DNA of 12,036 bases from Candidatus Aenigmatarchaeota archaeon (GCA_017610225.1 JAFCCM010000058.1:1-12036); one strand, 5' to 3'. Numbered from the stretch's first letter, positions 1-6,086 are shown. Program-made: numbers and translations. Notes: generated from the letters alone by a model not told the origin.

Positions 1-21
1 CGAAAATTTAAACAAAGGGAT

Positions 22-264
22 TTATTTGAAGGGACAATCCTGTGTATCGCAAATATTGGCATGATTGCATTTATATCTATCCCCATATGGTAAGTATGTT
101 ACTTCATGAGTATGCATAGCATTATAAGGCTCTATAATAAACTCAACTCTTAATTTATATTTTCCTTGTGATTTAAGATGAGCTAAACCGAGTGTCCCAT
201 CACGAGCGTTGTGAGGATGACTACATGGAGCACGATATGGTTGTCTTAGATCCATTTCTACCAT
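22..264 (-). CDS. Small Cys/His-rich protein of unknown function
   Basis: This is an 80-residue soluble protein that I do not recognise. It is unusually rich in His and Cys: a CSHPH cluster at residues 14-18 and a C-terminal C66-x-H68-x3-C72-x4-C77 pattern could together bind one zinc ion, although that is inference. There is no signal peptide or membrane segment. The ATG at 264 is used as the start; a second in-frame ATG lies at 255 and cannot be excluded. A weak A-rich TATA-like stretch lies about 26 bases upstream (282-291). The gene is divergent from the membrane protein gene at 414, with a 149-base gap holding a 12-base palindrome. Coding is supported by the patterned Cys/His residues and varied composition, but no homology can be asserted. 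Confidence 0.6.
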   Translation of the reverse strand: MVEMDLRQPYRAPCSHPHNARDGTLGLAHLKSQGKYKLRVEFIIEPYNAMHTHEVTYLPYGDRYKCNHANICDTQDCPFK

Positions 265-300
265 TATTATTAATAAACCACTATTTTTTTATCATTAATC

Positions 301-312
301 TTTAGTACTAAA
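301..312. repeat. 12-base perfect palindrome in divergent intergenic region
   Basis: TTTAGTACTAAA reads identically on both strands. It lies in the 149-base gap between the divergent genes starting at 264 (-) and 414 (+), about 37 bases upstream of the first start. It could be a dimeric regulator site; chance is also possible in AT-rich DNA. Apart from TATA-like stretches near 282-291 and 384-391, I see nothing else in this gap. Confidence 0.35.
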
Positions 313-413
313 TAGAAAAAATATTTCTACATAACAAAAACTGACCAAGAATATTACTCGACAACCTGCACCAGCATAAGTAAAAATTAATACCAGAAAT
401 CCTAATTAACTTT

Positions 414-1106
414 ATGAAAAAGCGAGTAGTATTTTTATCTGTACTTCTTTTATTACCAACATTAGTATCAGCATCATTAATAGATATGTTCTCCAGAAGT
501 CTTAGCATACCAGGAGGATATTCAATTAAAGATTTAATTTATCTTTATGTGATACCATTCATAGGAACATTTGTAATAGTATTTGGACTCCTAAGCAAGA
601 CAGGTATCTTTGATAATAAAAAGATAAACATAATTCTTGCTTTTCTTTTTGGACTTGCTTTACTTTATACTGGAACTATGTTAAAATTGGCACAATTTCT
701 TTATAAATTTGGAGCTTTTACTAGTACAATAGCGTTTTTCACTTTATTTCTAATAGGAATATGGATGTATGGTAAAAAGAAAATATATGCACCGAAGGGA
801 GAGGGGGGATGGAAAGCACAGTATGCTGATATGGAAGAAAGTGCAAAAGAACTTAAAAAGAACCAGAAAACACTTCAAGAAAGTCAAAAAGAATTAGATT
901 ATATTAAAAAAAGATTAAGAGATGTTCAATCTAAAATAGGAAGGATGACCAGATCTCCTGATGCAAAGAAAAAACTTATATCAATAAAATCTAATCTAGA
1001 ACAAAAAAAAGTGGATTTAGAAACTAAAATAACTGGACTGAAAGGGAGAGTAACTAGTATTGCACAAACTGTAAAAGAAAAAGCTGAAGAAGTTGTTGAA
1101 GGTTAG
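414..1106 (+). CDS. Membrane protein with signal peptide, three membrane spans and C-terminal coiled coil
   Basis: This is a 230-residue membrane protein of unknown function. The N-terminus has a basic MKKR followed by a hydrophobic run and a plausible cleavage site after LVSA (residue 20), so it looks like a signal peptide. Three hydrophobic spans follow at about residues 41-61, 71-90 and 101-120. Residues 121-133 are basic and glycine-rich, and 135-228 form a long charged helix rich in Lys, Glu and Gln with coiled-coil character, broken near residues 178-184. The positive residues after the last span suggest the tail is cytoplasmic. A membrane anchor or scaffold role is possible, but nothing in the sequence names one. 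ATG 414 is chosen because it gives the signal peptide and has an A/T-rich box about 26 bases upstream. Confidence 0.8.
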   Translation: MKKRVVFLSVLLLLPTLVSASLIDMFSRSLSIPGGYSIKDLIYLYVIPFIGTFVIVFGLLSKTGIFDNKKINIILAFLFGLALLYTGTMLKLAQFLYKFGAFTSTIAFFTLFLIGIWMYGKKKIYAPKGEGGWKAQYADMEESAKELKKNQKTLQESQKELDYIKKRLRDVQSKIGRMTRSPDAKKKLISIKSNLEQKKVDLETKITGLKGRVTSIAQTVKEKAEEVVEG

Positions 1107-1109
1107 TGT

Positions 1110-1496
1110 TTAGTTATTTTTTTCGACTAAATCGTTAATAGTTACACAACCTACCAGATTCTCATTATCGTCAACAACTGGTAAAGATTTAAGACCCATA
1201 CCTATCATTAGGTTCTGAGCTTCTTTAGCGTCTTTATCATTTTTAACGGTCATTACGGGTGATGTCATCACATCATCAGCTGAAATATCTCCAAGAGGAG
1301 TCTTCTTTCCCATAAGTTTCAAAACTATATCTCTAAAACTAATTATACCAATTGGTTTGTTATCTTCAACAACTATAACATATGTTATTTTTTTTTCTTC
1401 TTTCTTCTCTTTGATCATTTTTAGTATATCGATTATCTTATCTTTTTTTTCACAACAAATATATTCATCTTTAATTTCAAATTCATCTATTCTCAT
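1110..1496 (-). CDS. Tandem CBS-domain protein
   Basis: This 128-residue protein consists of one CBS pair and nothing else. CBS1 covers about residues 10-65, with the typical strand-turn signature YVIVVEDNKPIGIISFRDI. CBS2 covers about 76-126, opening with DVMTSPVMTV and ending SLPVVDDNENLVGCVTINDL. CBS pairs usually bind adenine nucleotides or S-adenosylmethionine and act as energy sensors. No catalytic domain is attached, so it probably works through a partner or as a free ligand-binding regulator; the ligand cannot be told from sequence. A CC pair at residues 14-15 is a small oddity. The ATG at 1496 lies about 26 bases from a symmetric TATA box shared with the divergent gene at 1548, suggesting a leaderless mRNA. 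Confidence 0.93.
   Translation of the reverse strand: MRIDEFEIKDEYICCEKKDKIIDILKMIKEKKEEKKITYVIVVEDNKPIGIISFRDIVLKLMGKKTPLGDISADDVMTSPVMTVKNDKDAKEAQNLMIGMGLKSLPVVDDNENLVGCVTINDLVEKNN
1117..1123 (+). terminator. Oligo-T tract, probable terminator of the coiled-coil membrane gene
   Basis: A run of seven T residues begins 11 bases after the stop codon at 1104-1106. Archaeal RNA polymerase terminates at such oligo-T tracts without needing a hairpin. The tract lies inside the 3' end of the convergent CBS gene, so the terminator is embedded in coding sequence. Confidence 0.55.
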
Positions 1497-1517
1497 GGAT
1501 TTAATTAATCAATCTAT

Positions 1518-1525
1518 ATTTAAAT
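1518..1525. promoter_or_regulatory. Palindromic TATA box shared by two divergent leaderless genes
   Basis: ATTTAAAT lies in the exact middle of the 51-base gap between the CBS gene (ATG at 1496, minus) and the small gene at 1548 (plus). Its centre is 25.5 bases from one start codon and 26.5 from the other. That is the usual archaeal TATA-to-start distance for leaderless transcripts, so this one symmetric box could serve both genes. Confidence 0.6.
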
Positions 1526-1547
1526 AAGTTTTCCAATTATTTTGTAT

Positions 1548-1880
1548 ATGGCTGAAGATTATAGAGAACTCACTAAAAGAAGAATAAGGGTATCTGATGT
1601 AAGAGAAGGAATAGATGCTTTAACTGGTATATTAAATCTTTATGGATTAGAACCTGTTGATGATACAATAGATGCTGTAACTAATGTTGGTATGTTTTTA
1701 TATTCTATGGCTAACTCTCCTTATTTACCCAGTAGAGAAAATGACTTAAAAATGCTCGCAGTCGAAGGTGGAGTTTATGGTCTTGTCGGATTAGCAGAAT
1801 TTTTACCTTTCATTAATGATGTAACACCAGGTTATTCATTAGCTAGTAGAGCATTGGATTGGATATATTCAAGAAGATAA
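1548..1880 (+). CDS. Small protein of unknown function
   Basis: The product is a 110-residue protein I do not recognise. The N-terminal 20 residues are charged (MAEDYRELTKRRIRV). The rest is largely helical, with hydrophobic stretches at about residues 42-56 and 72-88. The C-terminal part, LPFINDVTPGYSLASRALDWI, has the Pro/Gly-interrupted pattern seen in small membrane-associated archaeal proteins, but neither hydrophobic stretch is long enough to be a sure membrane span. The ATG at 1548 is preferred over the in-frame TTG at 1542 because it is about 26 bases from the shared TATA box. It converges on gatE with only five bases between the stop codons. Confidence 0.7.
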   Translation: MAEDYRELTKRRIRVSDVREGIDALTGILNLYGLEPVDDTIDAVTNVGMFLYSMANSPYLPSRENDLKMLAVEGGVYGLVGLAEFLPFINDVTPGYSLASRALDWIYSRR

Positions 1881-1885
1881 TTTTA

Positions 1886-3310
1886 TCAAATTTCCCCATT
1901 AACAATTCTCATAACATCTTTAGGATTAGCCTTACCTCTAACTTCAGACATAACAAAACCAATGATTTTGCCTTTTGGTGCATTTTTGTTTTTGGAAACA
2001 ATGTCTTTAACTATTTTTTTCAATTCGTTCTCAGAAATAACACCAGTAACAGTGAATTTTCCAGTCTTGATTTTAGTTTTTAAAACATCTCCAATAGACT
2101 CCTTCATGATTTTCCCACCTGATAATAACCTGAACAGTTCCTCAAAGTCTTTTTCAGACAATTTACTAACATCTAATCTCTCCTTTCTTCTCAAATCCTT
2201 CAGAGTATTGACAAAAACACTAGCAACTAATTTTGGATCGAGTTTAAACTTTTTGGTAAATTTCTCAAATAAACCAGAATAACTTGATTTTACTATTTGC
2301 TTAGCAAGGTCTTCTGATAACCCTAACTTCTGGTATTTTTTGACCTTTTCTCCAAGAGTCTCTAATGGATTTTCTCGAATTTCTTTCAAAAATTCTTGAG
2401 TTCTAATCGGTATAACATCTGTTTCAGGATACATCCTAGCAGCACCTGGAAGAGGTCTTAAAAACTTAGTAGAACCGTCTGGTAAAACCCTTCTAACGTC
2501 GCGGGAAACTTTTTTACCTTGTTTAACAAAGATCTGTTGACGTTTAATCTCTTTTTCAATAACTGTTGGAATAAGCGAAAGACTAGGGACAAGTTTTACT
2601 TCAACTCTATCTCCACCTTTTATCGATATATTAACATCCTGACGGACCGATCCTTCTCGAATCTTTGCCTTACCTGTGGAACGGATTATATCTCCAATTG
2701 TTTTAGCAACTTCTTTCGCATGTTCTGGTGAAACTATACCTTTTCCTGTTCCTATTTCTACCTCAGGGGTACCTAGTCTATCCAATCTAAATGTCACGGA
2801 ATTCTTATCCTTCCTTATCAGCCTTCCTGAGTCTTCTTCTAGGGTTATAGCTTCTATTTCTATTTTTCCTTGATTAGTTTCTACCCATCCGTTAGTTCCT
2901 ATAAGCATAGTTCTCTGAAAACCTGAAGGTAAACTACCGTCAACAATCGTTTTTCTCATAACTTGGATTTCGTCAACTATTTTACAGTGGAACATTTTAG
3001 CAATAGTTAAAGCAACTTTTAACGCTTCTTGATTTGGTTCATGAGGAGGTTCAGAATCTGTATCAACAAGGCAATCGCAGTCATCATAGACTTCATAGAT
3101 TATTTTTTTCTTTTTTTTCATTTCTTCTAGCGCTGCGACATCTATTTCCCCTGTTTCTCCTGCTACTGGTATTTGATATCTTTCTAGAGTAAAATCTGGT
3201 TTTTCCTTAGTTTTCAGAAGAGTAGGGCAACTACAGAACAGTTTTTCTTTTGTATCGAGCTCATGATGTATTTCTAACCCAGCTCTTAGACCAAGTTTTT
3301 TGTAGTCCAT
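1886..3310 (-). CDS. gatE: Glutamyl-tRNA(Gln) amidotransferase subunit E, lacking the GAD insertion
   Basis: GatE binds and activates misacylated Glu-tRNA(Gln), which GatDE converts to Gln-tRNA(Gln) using ammonia released by GatD. The GatB/GatE-like cradle domain begins GLEIHHELDTKEKLFCSCP (residues 11-29). It continues through DGSLPSGFQRTMLIG (124-138), ITLEEDSGR (155-163) and the GatE-type LRPLPGAARMYPETD (284-298). The C-terminal helical and YqeY-like tRNA-binding region covers about 305-474. The protein has 474 residues, whereas typical GatE has roughly 600-630. In the family a GAD (AspRS-like) domain sits between the EIKRQ helix and the ALPDGTT..LRPLPGAARMYPETD segment; here only a 15-residue linker lies there (about 260-275). 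The start at 3310 matches the family's MDY.KLGL beginning and has a TATA-like box 26 bases upstream; an ATG at 3319 would add three residues. gatD is nearby but separate. Confidence 0.95.
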   Translation of the reverse strand: MDYKKLGLRAGLEIHHELDTKEKLFCSCPTLLKTKEKPDFTLERYQIPVAGETGEIDVAALEEMKKKKKIIYEVYDDCDCLVDTDSEPPHEPNQEALKVALTIAKMFHCKIVDEIQVMRKTIVDGSLPSGFQRTMLIGTNGWVETNQGKIEIEAITLEEDSGRLIRKDKNSVTFRLDRLGTPEVEIGTGKGIVSPEHAKEVAKTIGDIIRSTGKAKIREGSVRQDVNISIKGGDRVEVKLVPSLSLIPTVIEKEIKRQQIFVKQGKKVSRDVRRVLPDGSTKFLRPLPGAARMYPETDVIPIRTQEFLKEIRENPLETLGEKVKKYQKLGLSEDLAKQIVKSSYSGLFEKFTKKFKLDPKLVASVFVNTLKDLRRKERLDVSKLSEKDFEELFRLLSGGKIMKESIGDVLKTKIKTGKFTVTGVISENELKKIVKDIVSKNKNAPKGKIIGFVMSEVRGKANPKDVMRIVNGEI

Positions 3311-3330
3311 AATAATCATTGTTTTTTAAT

Positions 3331-3340
3331 TTATTTTAAA
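3331..3340 (-). promoter_or_regulatory. TATA-like box upstream of gatE
   Basis: TTTAAAATAA on the minus strand is centred about 26 bases before ATG 3310, which supports that start and a leaderless gatE transcript in addition to read-through from the small gene upstream. It overlaps the stop codon region of that gene. AT-richness makes single boxes weak evidence. Confidence 0.35.
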
Positions 3341-3620
3341 TTGAATCCGGAAAATTATCTTCAATTATTTCACAGATTTCTCTATGCATCCTCGAATTCA
3401 AAGATGTTTCTAAACCATAATGTGTTGGTTTTGCCAATATTAGCCTTTGCCTTACAAATTCTTTAGCCATTTTATTTACTCTTTTTAATCCTCCTTTTCC
3501 AAGATCTCTTTCATTAAATCCTTTCTTAATATTTTCAAATGATGTATGACTATGTCCCCAATTACCACGTTTGTAAAGCTTCAAAAGAATAGCAGCTTTT
3601 ATTTTTTCATCAGAAATCAT
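3336..3620 (-). CDS. Small conserved-looking archaeal protein, winged-helix-like
   Basis: The product is a 94-residue basic protein. Its pattern LLKLYKRGNWGHSHTSFENIKKGF (12-35, in parts) followed by a helix at 44-58 and LAKPTHYGLETSLN (62-75) resembles small archaeal proteins I recall from haloarchaea and viruses that carry WG..HT..EN and a GL..SLN hairpin. The helix-helix-hairpin order suggests a winged-helix nucleic-acid-binding fold, but the function is unknown. It is the first gene before gatE, 25 bases upstream of it and on the same strand, so co-transcription is likely. The ATG at 3620 is divergent from the regulator gene at 3682. Confidence 0.75.
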   Translation of the reverse strand: MISDEKIKAAILLKLYKRGNWGHSHTSFENIKKGFNERDLGKGGLKRVNKMAKEFVRQRLILAKPTHYGLETSLNSRMHREICEIIEDNFPDSI

Positions 3621-3650
3621 AAGTTCACTTATAGAACTTTAATATTATAT

Positions 3651-3658
3651 ATTTAAAT
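3651..3658. promoter_or_regulatory. TATA box (ATTTAAAT) of the winged-helix regulator gene
   Basis: This symmetric ATTTAAAT box is centred 27 bases before ATG 3682, fitting a leaderless transcript on the plus strand. It is 34 bases from the divergent ATG at 3620, for which an adjacent AT-rich stretch at about 3641-3650 is better placed. Confidence 0.55.
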
Positions 3659-3681
3659 ACTTTTACATTCATGTTAGTATT
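3656..3681. promoter_or_regulatory. Nested inverted repeat between TATA box and start codon, possible operator
   Basis: AATACT (3656-3661) and AGTATT (3676-3681) form inverted arms around a second inverted pair ACAT (3665-3668) and ATGT (3671-3674). The outer and inner pairs are offset by one base. The element runs from the TATA box to the base before ATG 3682, so a bound protein would block transcription start. Autoregulation by the winged-helix protein encoded next to it is an inference. Confidence 0.4.
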
Positions 3682-4017
3682 ATGACAGAAACATTATTGA
3701 TTAGGTGTTTAGGTAGAAGCCCTGTGCTAAGGGTAATTGACTTCTTCTTAGATAACAGGTTATTCGATTACACCAAAGACGAAATTATTGAAAATCTTGA
3801 TATGGGAAGAGCTACATTATTCAAGTATTGGGAAGATATAGAAAGTTTTGAGATAGTAAAAGTAACCAGAAAAATTGGGAAAGCGAAACTATACAAATTG
3901 AATGAAGAAAATGAAATAGTTCAAAAATTAATTCTACTCGATAAAGTATTATGCAGACAGGGGATGGAACTCGCTATTCAGAAAGAAGAAGCACAAAGAG
4001 TAAGAGTACCTGTTTAG
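3682..4017 (+). CDS. Winged helix-turn-helix DNA-binding protein
   Basis: The product has 111 residues and is probably a small transcriptional regulator. An N-terminal helix (12-24, SPVLRVIDFFLDN) is followed by an HTH at about 29-57: YTKDEIIENLDM, turn, RATLFKYWEDIES. The wing hairpin is at 58-74 (VKVTRKIGKAKLYKLN). A helix at 77-104 (IVQKLILLDKVLCRQ...) may be a dimerisation helix. This layout is common in archaeal MarR/ArsR-like one-domain regulators; the ligand and targets are unknown. The ATG at 3682 is supported by the TATA box 27 bases upstream. Its stop codon overlaps the stop codon of gatD by four bases (4014-4017). An inverted repeat directly upstream could be its own operator. Confidence 0.85.
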   Translation: MTETLLIRCLGRSPVLRVIDFFLDNRLFDYTKDEIIENLDMGRATLFKYWEDIESFEIVKVTRKIGKAKLYKLNEENEIVQKLILLDKVLCRQGMELAIQKEEAQRVRVPV

Positions 4018-5357
4018 TTGATTTTAACAGCAGAATTCAAAGGAGTTCTAGGATTTATCTCACGGGCAAATGGAGTTAACATCATTTCCTTTACTTTTTC
4101 TTTGTCTTTAGTATGACCAAGAACCCAGGATAATTTCACAAGAGCAACTTCTGTTAACGTATCTTCCCCATAAATAACACCCGCTTCACTAACCAATCTA
4201 AGATTCCTGTAAACATACGGATGAACTCTACCAAAGATTGTCTGGCTTGTCATCACAATATTCACTCCTTTTTCAATCGCATTTTTAATGTGAGGCAACC
4301 ATGAATTTTTTTCTTCTAGTGTACCAGTAGGAACATGACCAAGACCAAAACCTTCTATGACCAATCCTTTGTATTTTTTGTCAACATACCAGTTAATAAT
4401 TGAAGGGTCAGAATTTGGAAATGTTTTTAGTAACGCAACCTTAGGTTCCCATTTATCATCGACTTTTACTTTCTTGTTCTCGAATTTTGTATAATCTATC
4501 CCTGTTTTTTCTATCTTTCCGTTCTTCCAAATTTTTGCTAAGGATTTTTCATTTACAGATTGAAACGCATCCCTTCTCGATGTGTGTAATTTTCTAACTC
4601 TAGTTCCACGATTGACCAAACAATAATTATCATTAGATGTCCCATGCATGACCAAACAAACTTCACCAATATCAGAATAACCAGTGAAATGAGACGCACA
4701 AATAATATTTAAATTACCGTCAAAACTTCCTCTGTCTGGAGATTTCTGAGCACCAACTAATGCAACTGGTTTTGTTAGATTTCTTAACATAAATGACATA
4801 GCAGCAGCAGAATAGTGAAGCGTATCTGTTCCGTGTGTAACTATAACACCTCTACAGCCAGAATTAAGTTCTTTTGCAATTGATTTAGCCATCTTTTGCC
4901 AATCTTTGTACGTTATATCCTCGCTAGCAAGTGTAAATGGTCTTTCTGTGTTTTTTAAATCGATTACATTTCCTATCTCTGGGGTAGTTGAAAGAATTTC
5001 TTCAGGAGATCTACACATAAACACTCCACCAGTCTTGTAATCAACATGAGTCCCAATCGTTCCGCCAGTAGCAATAATAGAAACATCAGGAAGTTTTTTG
5101 ACTCGTTTTATTTTTAATTTAGGAATAACACCTAACTTTTCTCCTTTACCAATTTTTTTGATTTCCAGTTTATTGTCAAATTTTACTCCAATATTGTATC
5201 CATTCCCTAACTTGAGTATCAAAGAATTCTCATCCCCTAGTTCTATCCTTGGCATTAATGTTCCTTCATACACTTCGCTTTCTTTAGAAACTTTTACTCT
5301 GTCTCCAACTCCAATTCCTTCTTTCTTCAGCTTATCTCGAATCTTTTTAGGATACAT
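4014..5357 (-). CDS. gatD: Glutamyl-tRNA(Gln) amidotransferase subunit D (asparaginase-like)
   Basis: GatD hydrolyses glutamine and supplies ammonia to GatE. The 447-residue length fits the family. Residues 1-75 form the small N-terminal beta domain specific to GatD (VGDRVKVSKESEVYEGTLMPR). The L-asparaginase-type domain follows, starting at about 92 with SIIATGGTIGTHVDYKTGG. The predicted catalytic residues, by correspondence with characterised GatD, are T100 in TGGT, T177 and D178 in HGTD, and K256 in RKLHTSRRDAF. All are present, so the enzyme should be active. The ATG at 5357 (MYPKK) is preferred over an in-frame TTG at 5366. The gene is not co-transcribed with gatE: the opposite-strand regulator gene lies between them. 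Confidence 0.96.
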   Translation of the reverse strand: MYPKKIRDKLKKEGIGVGDRVKVSKESEVYEGTLMPRIELGDENSLILKLGNGYNIGVKFDNKLEIKKIGKGEKLGVIPKLKIKRVKKLPDVSIIATGGTIGTHVDYKTGGVFMCRSPEEILSTTPEIGNVIDLKNTERPFTLASEDITYKDWQKMAKSIAKELNSGCRGVIVTHGTDTLHYSAAAMSFMLRNLTKPVALVGAQKSPDRGSFDGNLNIICASHFTGYSDIGEVCLVMHGTSNDNYCLVNRGTRVRKLHTSRRDAFQSVNEKSLAKIWKNGKIEKTGIDYTKFENKKVKVDDKWEPKVALLKTFPNSDPSIINWYVDKKYKGLVIEGFGLGHVPTGTLEEKNSWLPHIKNAIEKGVNIVMTSQTIFGRVHPYVYRNLRLVSEAGVIYGEDTLTEVALVKLSWVLGHTKDKEKVKEMMLTPFAREINPRTPLNSAVKIN

Positions 5358-5411
5358 ACTAATCAAGAATAACTTTGCTCTTTAGATTTTAATAATATTG
5401 AGTCTTGAAAA

Positions 5412-5420
5412 TTATTTAAG
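5412..5420 (+). promoter_or_regulatory. TATA-like box before the 58-residue membrane peptide gene
   Basis: TTATTTAAG is centred about 27 bases before ATG 5444, the spacing expected for a leaderless archaeal mRNA. It supports the reality of this short gene. Confidence 0.45.
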
Positions 5421-5443
5421 AGAACAAAAATAATTACTTTAAT

Positions 5444-5620
5444 ATGTCACGAGGATTATTTAGAATCTTGATTATTATCTTACTAATCTATATTGTAGCT
5501 GGAGTTGCTGTAAATATGACTGTTGGGAATAAGACTATTGACAATCTCAAAGAAAATCCCGTGTTAATTTTTGAAGCACCTTTTAATTATATTCTAGAAA
5601 TGGTTAATAAGAAAACCTAA
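5444..5620 (+). CDS. 58-residue single-span membrane peptide of unknown function
   Basis: An open frame from ATG 5444 encodes MSRGLFRILIIILLIYIVAG and a further 38 residues, ending in TAA at 5618-5620. The basic N-terminus followed by a strongly hydrophobic span at about residues 5-23 indicates one membrane helix, probably with the short polar remainder outside. I do not recognise a family. It is supported as a gene by the TATA-like box at the leaderless distance, by filling an otherwise empty gap, and by a four-base stop-stop overlap with the convergent Nudix-fold gene. That overlap matches the arrangement at 4014-4017. Confidence 0.6.
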   Translation: MSRGLFRILIIILLIYIVAGVAVNMTVGNKTIDNLKENPVLIFEAPFNYILEMVNKKT

Positions 5621-6057
5621 ATTTCTCCTTTTTCCAAAGATTCCAAAAAACTGACAATAACAGGGTCAATTGATGTAGTGAAATATTTCTCAACTTCTGC
5701 CGGTTTAACCCATTTAATTTCCTTGAATTTTTCCATTGATTTTGGTTTTTCACTTTCTCCAGTAACCTCACAGAAATAATAAACTAACAAGAATTCTGGT
5801 TTTTCAGGAAGTGTTCTAGCAAAAATACAATCCAAAACATTAACATCAAGATTTGTTTTCTTTTTGATTTCCATTCTAAGCGACATGATCAAAGAATGTT
5901 TGTAAGTAGGTCTGCCTCCAGGAAAACACCAAGTAAGTTCAGATAAATATTCATCTTTTTCTCTTCTACCTATCAGAATTTTCTTGGTTTTAGAATCATA
6001 AACAATTCCAACAACATTAACTAAGAATACTCCTCGGTCAAAATTTTTCCAGTCCAT
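5617..6057 (-). CDS. Nudix-fold protein with degenerate Nudix box, probably not a hydrolase
   Basis: The 146-residue protein has the Nudix fold layout: VVGIVYDSKTKKILIGRR (15-32), TWCFPGGRP (42-50), a helix and a C-terminal FKEIKWVKPAEVEKYF (111-126). The catalytic signature GX5EX7REUXEEXGU spans residues 48-70 but is mostly lost: the first Glu is H54, Arg is M62, the paired metal-binding Glu residues are K66 and K67, and Gly is N69. Only the Glu at 63 remains. Since the paired Glu residues hold the metal in active enzymes, hydrolysis is unlikely, and a binding or regulatory role is more plausible. The other Nudix gene in this window has a perfect box. The ATG at 6057 has a TATA box about 26 bases upstream, so it probably has its own leaderless transcript. 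Confidence 0.88.
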   Translation of the reverse strand: MDWKNFDRGVFLVNVVGIVYDSKTKKILIGRREKDEYLSELTWCFPGGRPTYKHSLIMSLRMEIKKKTNLDVNVLDCIFARTLPEKPEFLLVYYFCEVTGESEKPKSMEKFKEIKWVKPAEVEKYFTTSIDPVIVSFLESLEKGEI

Positions 6058-6073
6058 GATAATAATTTATGAG

Positions 6074-6078
6074 AAAAA
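6074..6078 (-). terminator. Short oligo-T tract after the exosome operon
   Basis: On the minus strand five T residues occur about 16 bases after the eL39 stop codon (6094-6096). This is a short candidate terminator for the long operon. It lies just inside the promoter region of the next gene, so read-through into the Nudix-fold gene is also possible. Confidence 0.3.
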
Positions 6079-6086
6079 GTATAAAT
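6079..6086 (-). promoter_or_regulatory. TATA box of the degenerate Nudix gene
   Basis: ATTTATAC on the minus strand is centred 25.5 bases before ATG 6057, the leaderless spacing seen elsewhere in this window. It lies between that gene and the end of the exosome operon. Confidence 0.55.

Noticed and set aside
314..328. Short AGAAA/TTTCT hairpin in the intergenic region
   Set aside because: Only five weak pairs in A/T-rich sequence, expected by chance.
308..508. Open frame of 66 codons on the minus strand
   Set aside because: It overlaps the start and signal peptide of the well-supported membrane gene at 414 and its product has no plausible domain pattern.
1859..2873. Several plus-strand open frames opposite gatE
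   Set aside because: They are antisense to a clearly identified gene; their Phe/Ser/Asn-rich products are what AT-rich reverse frames yield.
1886..3310. Assignment as bacterial-type GatB
   Set aside because: The length and cradle fit GatB, but the LPDGST..LRPLPGAARMYPETD segment is GatE-type and gatD, the GatE partner, lies nearby, with no gatA or gatC seen.
5098..5385. 95-codon plus-strand frame opposite the gatD N-terminus
   Set aside because: The gatD frame is confirmed here by its N-terminal domain and catalytic motif; the antisense product is low-complexity.
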